DNA from: Polaribacter sp.
GTDB lineage: Bacteria > Bacteroidota > Bacteroidia > Flavobacteriales > Flavobacteriaceae
Reading direction: 5' to 3'
NCBI GenBank assembly: GCA_030731695.1
Contig: JANQTK010000051.1
Location: forward strand, 1-19,436
DNA length: 19,436 bases
Positions within the stretch are counted from its first letter, which is position 1. Every line of letters starts with the position of its first letter. The position numbers were made by a program, and so were the translations under genes. Below, piece by piece: positions 14,513 to 19,436 of the stretch. The notes beneath the pieces were generated by a model that ran no database searches, was not told the origin of the DNA, and saw only the letters and a program-made list of their open reading frames with translations.

Positions 14513-15544
14513 TTAGGAAATTTCACCTCTTAAAGGTTTTTCAAAATAATATGTAAATTCTGAAATTGAAAAATCTTCATTTAAAAGGTACATTAATTTC
14601 GCAACTGCAGCTTCTGTTGTAATGTCTTTTCCAGAAATAACTCCTATTTTTTTCAAAGCAACACTCGTTTCATAATGTCCTTGATTTACATTTCCCCCTA
14701 AACATTGAGTTACATTTACAATACGAATATTCTTTTCTATGGCTTTTTTTATCAAATTTATAAACCATGTTTCATTAGGTGCATTTCCAGATCCAAAAGT
14801 CTCTATAACTATTCCTTTTAAATTTTTGATATTCAGAATACTTTCTACTACATTTTTGGTAATTCCTGGGAAAATTTTTAAAATAGTAATGTCAGTAACT
14901 AATTTTTTACTAACAATTAATGAAGAAGATGCATCAGATTTGTTTGATAAATAATGTTCATTGAACTTTAAATACACACCACTTTCTGCCAAAGGCGGAT
15001 AATTCATAGATACAAAAGCTTCGAATTGCTCCGCATTCATTTTGGTTGTCCTGTTTGCTCTATACAATTTATATTCAAAATACAAACAAACTTCCTGAAT
15101 CATAGGTACGCCATTTTTTTGCGTACAAGCCACTTCAATAGAGGTAATTAAATTCTCTTTTGCATCTGTTCTTAAATCGCCAATTGGCAATTGCGAACCT
15201 GTGAAAATGACAGGTTTTTGTAAATTTTCTAACATGAAACTAATGGCAGAAGAAATATATGACATCGTATCTGAACCAGAAAGAATTACAAATCCATCAA
15301 ACAAATCGTAGTTTTTCTCAATTATTTCCACAATATCCACATAATAGTTTGTATTCATATTTGATGAATCAATAGGATTTTTAAAAGAAATACTTTCAAT
15401 CTGACAGTTTAATTGTTGTAACTCGGGAATTTTATCTAAAAGCTGACTAAAATCAAACGCTTTTAAAGCATTGGATTTATAATCTTTCATCATTCCGATA
15501 GTTCCTCCAGTATAAATCAATAAAATTTTAGGCTTTGTTGACAT
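14513..15544 (-). CDS. ansA: Type I L-asparaginase
   Basis: Cytoplasmic type I asparaginase hydrolyses asparagine to aspartate and ammonia. The 343-residue product starts at ATG 15544; an ATG eight codons upstream is in frame but adds only MRLKNYVK before the family N-terminus STKPKILLIYTGGTIGMM. There is no signal peptide, consistent with type I. Catalytic landmarks by alignment with E. coli AnsA: Thr15 in TGGTIG (12-17), Asp92 and Thr93, and Lys168 in NRTTK. The usual HGTDTM segment reads SGSDTM (89-94), so the second catalytic threonine is Ser91 and the preceding His is Ser89. TGSQLP (115-120) and the C-terminal NVTQC and LRGEIS also match AnsA. It is divergent from the zinc peptidase gene. 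Confidence 0.94.
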   Translation of the reverse strand: MSTKPKILLIYTGGTIGMMKDYKSNALKAFDFSQLLDKIPELQQLNCQIESISFKNPIDSSNMNTNYYVDIVEIIEKNYDLFDGFVILSGSDTMSYISSAISFMLENLQKPVIFTGSQLPIGDLRTDAKENLITSIEVACTQKNGVPMIQEVCLYFEYKLYRANRTTKMNAEQFEAFVSMNYPPLAESGVYLKFNEHYLSNKSDASSSLIVSKKLVTDITILKIFPGITKNVVESILNIKNLKGIVIETFGSGNAPNETWFINLIKKAIEKNIRIVNVTQCLGGNVNQGHYETSVALKKIGVISGKDITTEAAVAKLMYLLNEDFSISEFTYYFEKPLRGEIS

Positions 15545-15618
15545 TTTGACATAATTTTTTAACCGCATTAAAATTGGAATAATTTATGTTGTAAATTTAC
15601 CGAACAATTTTGACATAA
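15543..15618. repeat. Direct repeats and palindrome in the ansA/peptidase divergent region
   Basis: ATTTTGACATAA occurs twice, exactly, at 15543-15554 (touching the ansA start codon) and at 15607-15618, 64 bases apart. Between them GTAAATTTAC (15591-15600) is a perfect palindrome that contains TAAATTTA, a one-mismatch -7 promoter box on both strands. In a divergent promoter region of only 93 bases this looks like operator-type structure, but chance cannot be excluded in such AT-rich sequence. Confidence 0.45.
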
Positions 15619-15637
15619 ATAATTAAACAAATATAGT

Positions 15638-16348
15638 ATGATTGGATTTTATATTTTAATAGGTGTAATTTCTTTGGTCAGCTGGATTATCAGCAATACC
15701 TTGAAGAAAAAATTTGACAAATATTCGAAAATTAGCTTGCGAAATGGCATGAGTGGAGCTGAAATTGCAGAAAAAATGTTGGCAGATCATGGCATTTTTG
15801 ATGTAAAAGTAATTTCAACTCCAGGAAGATTAACAGATCATTACAATCCTTTGGATAAAACTGTGAATTTGAGTGAAGCTGTTTACAATCAAAGAAATGC
15901 TTCTGCTGCTGCTGTTGCTGCACACGAAGTTGGTCATGCTGTTCAACATGCAACAGCTTATGAATGGTTGACAATGCGTTCTAAAATGGTACCTGTTGTT
16001 AGTGTAACTTCAAACTTTTCACAATGGTTAGTAATTGGGGGTATAATTTTAGGTATTGCTTCAGATCCTAATTCAGGTGAAATGGGAATAGGGTTTTACA
16101 TTGCCATTACAGGTTTGGCATTTATGGCGTTAGCAACTGCTTTTAGTTTTATTACATTACCAGTAGAATATGATGCAAGTAACAGAGCTTTGGCTTGGTT
16201 AAAAAATAAAAATATGGTTTCTCAGCAAGAATTAGAAGGCTCAACAGATGCTTTGAAATGGGCTGCCAGAACGTATTTAGTTGCAGCAATTGGTTCATTA
16301 GCAATGTTATTGTATTGGGCTTTACAGGTTTTAGGAAATAGAGATTAA
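15638..16348 (+). CDS. YugP-type zinc metallopeptidase, membrane bound
   Basis: A 236-residue membrane protein of the YugP / 'neutral zinc metallopeptidase' family. It has an N-terminal membrane helix (1-20), a soluble segment with the YugP-type stretch TPGRLTDHYNPLDKTVNLSE (61-80), then the zinc motif HEVGH (96-100) in AAVAAHEVGHAVQH. Three more hydrophobic segments follow (about 120-143, 152-173, 209-229). Glu177 in LPVEYDASNRA, after the third helix, is the likely third zinc ligand. The family's physiological substrate is unknown to me; membrane-protein turnover is a guess. Length and motif order match the family fully. The gene is read alone on the plus strand and ends at a shared bidirectional terminator facing the flavoprotein gene. 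Confidence 0.9.
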   Translation: MIGFYILIGVISLVSWIISNTLKKKFDKYSKISLRNGMSGAEIAEKMLADHGIFDVKVISTPGRLTDHYNPLDKTVNLSEAVYNQRNASAAAVAAHEVGHAVQHATAYEWLTMRSKMVPVVSVTSNFSQWLVIGGIILGIASDPNSGEMGIGFYIAITGLAFMALATAFSFITLPVEYDASNRALAWLKNKNMVSQQELEGSTDALKWAARTYLVAAIGSLAMLLYWALQVLGNRD

Positions 16349-16377
16349 GTTATTAAATACCATATTGTAATAAAAAT

Positions 16378-16401
16378 GCTTCGATTTTTCGAAGCTTTTT
16401 T
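16378..16401. terminator. Bidirectional terminator between convergent genes
   Basis: GCTTCGA (16378-16384) and TCGAAGC (16389-16395) form a 7-base-pair stem with a TTTT loop. On the plus strand it is followed by six T; on the minus strand by an A and then five T. It lies between the convergent stops of the zinc peptidase and the flavoprotein, so it can serve both. Confidence 0.85.
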
Positions 16402-16432
16402 ATTTTGAAAGAGTATGTTTTAAAAGAAGTAA

Positions 16433-17530
16433 TTATTGATATTCCCCCGAAAGAGAGTTTACATTTTTGTGATTTGGCCTTAATTTTAACAATATTAGCA
16501 TCGCTAAATCACTTAAAAAATCACTATTGGTAAGTTTTACCATTCGTTGTTGTGCAATTTTTGAACGTTCGTAATTGGCTAAGAATCGCTTTTCCCAAAC
16601 TTTTTCGTAGTCAAATAAACCATCTAAGGAACCAGTATGTAAAGATTTAGAAATGGCTTTACTCGCCATAATTGCAGCTTCAAAAATAAATTTATACCCT
16701 TCACCAACAATTGGATTCACTTGAGAAACACTATCACCAACACAAACTAAATTTTCTTTTACAAATTTGGTAAGTACAGGCGTTATGGGCAGACTTCCTC
16801 CTTCAACAAGATTATTGTCTTTAACTACTAGTTTTTTTACTCTAGGAGATTCAATAATCTCATTCAAAGTATTTTTTAAGTTCTTAAACATATTTTGGTT
16901 GACTGTACCAAATCCAATGATGGCTCTTTGATTTTTTAGAGGAAAAATCCAGCCATATCCTCCTTTAAATTCTTTACCAAAAAATAAATGTGCTTCATTA
17001 GGTTTTCCTAAATATTGTACATTATATTCTACTCCTGGACCAAGTTCTACATTTTTTTCTCTCAGACCTTCTTCTTTACTAATAACACCTGATGTACCAG
17101 AAGCATCAACAAAAATTTTAGCTTCGAAACTATTTCCTTTTGAATCTTCTATAGATGTGTATTTTCCGTCAGTATTTTTATTGATTTTTTTTATTAAGGT
17201 ATTGAGTTGAATAGTAATATATTCATCATCTAAAGCATTTAGCAATTCTTCATGAACTAACTTTTTGTCAAGGATAAAAGTATTGCCTTTAATATAATGC
17301 TTAAAACTTTTAGAATGCATTACTGCAGTATCTATTTTTTGCGCTATCACATTTTCTGATAACCCAAAATCTTCAATTTTCATAAAACTACCGAGAGTAT
17401 TGAATGAAAATTCTAGTAAGTTACTTTTTCTATCTAAAATTAAAGTTTTATGCTTGAGTTTACCCAACTCTCTTGCAAGCATTAATCCTGCAGTTCCTGC
17501 GCCTACAATAACTACATCATAGTTTTTCAT
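16433..17530 (-). CDS. FAD-dependent oxidoreductase, geranylgeranyl reductase-like
   Basis: A 365-residue flavoprotein of the geranylgeranyl reductase / lycopene cyclase / PHBH-like superfamily. Visible motifs: the FAD dinucleotide motif GAGTAG (10-15) with Asp33 at the end of the second strand, DASG (142-145), the family-typical GYGWIFP (191-197) followed by a strand RAIIGFG, and the second FAD segment GDSVSQVNPIVGEG (265-278). These last two resemble isoprenoid-chain reductases more than lycopene cyclases. It lacks the C-terminal extension of plant geranylgeranyl reductases and no signal peptide is seen. It follows lepA after 19 bases on the same strand, so it is probably co-transcribed, although no functional link is evident. 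Isoprenoid lipid or quinone side-chain reduction is the most reasonable guess; carotenoid work is an alternative. Confidence 0.75.
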   Translation of the reverse strand: MKNYDVVIVGAGTAGLMLARELGKLKHKTLILDRKSNLLEFSFNTLGSFMKIEDFGLSENVIAQKIDTAVMHSKSFKHYIKGNTFILDKKLVHEELLNALDDEYITIQLNTLIKKINKNTDGKYTSIEDSKGNSFEAKIFVDASGTSGVISKEEGLREKNVELGPGVEYNVQYLGKPNEAHLFFGKEFKGGYGWIFPLKNQRAIIGFGTVNQNMFKNLKNTLNEIIESPRVKKLVVKDNNLVEGGSLPITPVLTKFVKENLVCVGDSVSQVNPIVGEGYKFIFEAAIMASKAISKSLHTGSLDGLFDYEKVWEKRFLANYERSKIAQQRMVKLTNSDFLSDLAMLILLKLRPNHKNVNSLSGEYQ

Positions 17531-17549
17531 AACAATTAAAATTTAAGAA

Positions 17550-19346
17550 TTAATCATTCAATTTTAAAACTGCCATAAATGCTTCTTGTGGAATTTCTAC
17601 ATTGCCCACTTGACGCATTCTTTTCTTTCCTTTTTTCTGTTTTTCTAAAAGTTTACGTTTACGAGAAATATCACCTCCATAACATTTCGCAGTTACATCT
17701 TTACGCAAGGCTTTTGTAGTTTCTCTGGCAATAATTTTTGCACCAATTGCAGCCTGAATTGGAATATCAAACTGTTGTCTTGGAATTAGTTCTTTTAGTT
17801 TCTCTACTATTTTTTTTCCAATAGTATAGGCATTATCTGCATGCAATAGCGCTGAAAGTGCATCAACAGGTTGAGAATTTAATAAAATATCTACACGAAC
17901 TAATTTGGATTCTTTCATGCCAATTGGATGGTAATCAAAAGAAGCATATCCTTTAGAAACCGTTTTTAAACGATCATAAAAGTCAAATACAATTTCTGCC
18001 AAAGGCATTTCAAAAGTAAGCTCAACACGCTCTGTTGTTAAGTACGTTTGGTTTGTAATTTGTCCACGTTTTTCAATACACAAACTCATTACTTGTCCAA
18101 TAAAATCAGATTTTGTAATGATAGATGCTTTGATAAAAGGCTCTTCTACTCTGTCCAATCTTGATGGATCAGGCAAATCTGTTGGATTGTTTAAGATGAT
18201 AATTTGCTCAGGATTTTTCTTGGTATACGCATGATACGATACGTTGGGAACTGTTGTAATTACAGTCATATCAAATTCACGTTCTAAGCGTTCTTGAATA
18301 ATTTCCATGTGTAACATTCCTAAAAACCCACATCGAAAACCAAAACCCAATGCTGCCGAACTTTCTGGCTGAAACACCAAAGAAGCATCATTCAATTGCA
18401 ATTTTTCCATGGAAGAACGCAATTCTTCGTATTCTTCAGTATCTACAGGATAAATTCCCGCAAAAACCATCGGTTTTACATCTTCAAAACCATCTATTCT
18501 TTCAGCTGTTGGATTAGAAAAATCAGTTATAGTATCACCAACTTTAACTTCTTTTGCTGTTTTAATTCCTGTGATCAAATAGCCAACATCACCCGTTTTT
18601 ACCTCGTTTTTTGCAACTTGTTGCAATTTTAAAGTACCCACTTCATCAGCACCATAATGATTTCCTGTTGCCATGAATTTGATTTGCTGATTTTTTTTGA
18701 TGCTGCCATCAATCACTCTAAAATAAGTTTCAATTCCTCTGTACGAATTGTACACTGAATCAAAAATTAAGGCCTTTAATGGCGCATCAGGATTACCTTT
18801 AGGTGCAGGAATTTTGCGAATAATGGCTTCTAAAATATTTTCAATACCAAATCCTGTTTTTCCACTTGCATGGATTACATCTTCAGGATCACAACCTAAT
18901 AAATCAACAATATCATCTGTTACTTCTTCAGGATTTGCAGAAGGTAAATCAACTTTATTTAAAATAGGAATGATTTCCAAATCATTCTCTAAAGCCAAAT
19001 ACAAGTTTGAAATAGTTTGAGCTTGAATACTTTGTGCAGCATCTACAATTAACAAAGCGCCTTCACAGGCTGCAATTGAACGAGAAACTTCGTACGAAAA
19101 ATCTACGTGGCCAGGAGTATCAATCAAGTTAAGCGTATATTTTTCTCCTTCAAAAACATAATCCATCTGTATTGCATGCGATTTAATGGTAATACCACGT
19201 TCGCGCTCCAAATCCATATTATCAAGTAATTGATTTTGTTTTTCACGTTCTGTGACAGTGCCTGTAAAATCTAATAATCTATCTGCTAAGGTACTTTTAC
19301 CGTGATCAATGTGCGCAATAATGCAAAAATTTCTGATGTTTTTCAT
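17550..19346 (-). CDS. lepA: Translation elongation factor 4 (LepA)
   Basis: LepA/EF4 is a ribosome-binding GTPase related to EF-G, implicated in translation under stress and in ribosome function. The 598-residue product is full length. GTPase motifs: G1 AHIDHGKST (11-19), G2 GIT (51-53), G3 DTPGH (76-80), G4 NKVD (130-133) and G5 SGK (162-164). The LepA-specific C-terminal domain is present, with the diagnostic GGDISRKRKLLEKQKKGKKR stretch and a terminal QVGNVEIPQEAFMAVL. EF-G domain IV is absent, which separates it from EF-G. The start ATG at 19346 gives the standard MKNIRNFCIIAHIDHG N-terminus; a promoter box lies about 27 bases upstream. Confidence 0.98.
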   Translation of the reverse strand: MKNIRNFCIIAHIDHGKSTLADRLLDFTGTVTEREKQNQLLDNMDLERERGITIKSHAIQMDYVFEGEKYTLNLIDTPGHVDFSYEVSRSIAACEGALLIVDAAQSIQAQTISNLYLALENDLEIIPILNKVDLPSANPEEVTDDIVDLLGCDPEDVIHASGKTGFGIENILEAIIRKIPAPKGNPDAPLKALIFDSVYNSYRGIETYFRVIDGSIKKNQQIKFMATGNHYGADEVGTLKLQQVAKNEVKTGDVGYLITGIKTAKEVKVGDTITDFSNPTAERIDGFEDVKPMVFAGIYPVDTEEYEELRSSMEKLQLNDASLVFQPESSAALGFGFRCGFLGMLHMEIIQERLEREFDMTVITTVPNVSYHAYTKKNPEQIIILNNPTDLPDPSRLDRVEEPFIKASIITKSDFIGQVMSLCIEKRGQITNQTYLTTERVELTFEMPLAEIVFDFYDRLKTVSKGYASFDYHPIGMKESKLVRVDILLNSQPVDALSALLHADNAYTIGKKIVEKLKELIPRQQFDIPIQAAIGAKIIARETTKALRKDVTAKCYGGDISRKRKLLEKQKKGKKRMRQVGNVEIPQEAFMAVLKLND

Positions 19347-19372
19347 ACAAACTCTTCGTCTACTTTAGCTTG

Positions 19373-19380
19373 CAAAGATA
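19373..19380 (-). promoter_or_regulatory. Candidate -7 promoter element of lepA
   Basis: The minus strand reads TATCTTTG, a full match to TAnnTTTG, 27 bases before the lepA ATG. A T-rich stretch (about 19405-19397 on the minus strand) occupies the -33 region but no TTG is at the ideal position. Transcription would start near 19369, giving a leader of about 23 bases. Confidence 0.55.
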
Positions 19381-19436
19381 ATCAAACCTTGCTTTTAAAA
19401 AATTGCTAATTTTTATTTTAAATTCGTCTCAGCAAT

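Noticed and set aside
15732..15974. Minus-strand 80-codon frame with a run of glutamines
   Set aside because: The glutamine run is the reverse reading of GCT alanine codons in the zinc-motif region of the peptidase gene; it is a shadow with no other coding sign.
1..19436. Defence island, prophage, insertion sequence or CRISPR array
   Set aside because: No transposase, integrase, phage, nuclease or repeat-spacer pattern was seen; apart from a few membrane or envelope genes of unknown role, the genes are core housekeeping genes with uniform composition.

Overview
The window is chromosomal DNA of an AT-rich member of the Bacteroidetes, most likely a marine Flavobacteriaceae (Polaribacter/Tenacibaculum-like; this rests on recognised protein families and gene order, not a database search). 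Three things point there. Genes lack Shine-Dalgarno boxes. Several starts are preceded by the Bacteroidetes -7 promoter element TAnnTTTG, often as TATCTTTG or TATCTTTA. The gene set (exbB / small membrane protein / two exbD genes / outer-membrane barrel; rpoN with an overlapping membrane gene; asnS) is familiar from flavobacteria. Coding density is high: no gene-free stretch reaches 300 bases, and the longest is 247 bases (14266-14512).

Region 1 (1-3540, minus strand) is a proteostasis block: tig (trigger factor), then clpP and clpX. A strong terminator between tig and clpP and a separate -7 element before clpP suggest tig is transcribed alone and clpP-clpX together; another terminator follows clpX. 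Region 2 (3600-5040, plus strand) is the pyrH-frr pair (UMP kinase, ribosome recycling factor) with its own promoter and terminator. Region 3 (5060-9061, plus strand) holds an RND/MMPL-type membrane transporter and asnS, the latter with its own promoter and a terminator.

Region 4 (9080-11153, plus strand) is rpoN (sigma-54), whose stop overlaps the GTG start of a PAP2-like integral membrane protein. This meets, tail to tail with a 6-base overlap, a minus-strand outer-membrane beta-barrel gene. Region 5 (11889-14310, minus strand) is a four-gene energy-transduction operon: exbB, an uncharacterised four-helix membrane protein, a long exbD with a CxxC insert, and a short exbD. It is the most system-like part of the window: an inner-membrane proton-driven motor of the TonB/ExbBD type with a lineage-specific extra subunit and a barrel protein next door.

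Region 6 (14513-19436) contains type I asparaginase (minus), a divergently transcribed YugP-type zinc membrane peptidase (plus), and a lepA-oxidoreductase pair (minus) in which the translation factor LepA/EF4 is followed by a geranylgeranyl-reductase-like flavoprotein. Five gene starts were moved inward from the longest open frame (tig, pyrH, asnS, the barrel protein, ansA), on family length and, for tig and asnS, on promoter position. No RNA gene, insertion sequence, phage gene or CRISPR array was seen. The window looks like ordinary core genome with a few points worth a second look, not a defence or mobile island.
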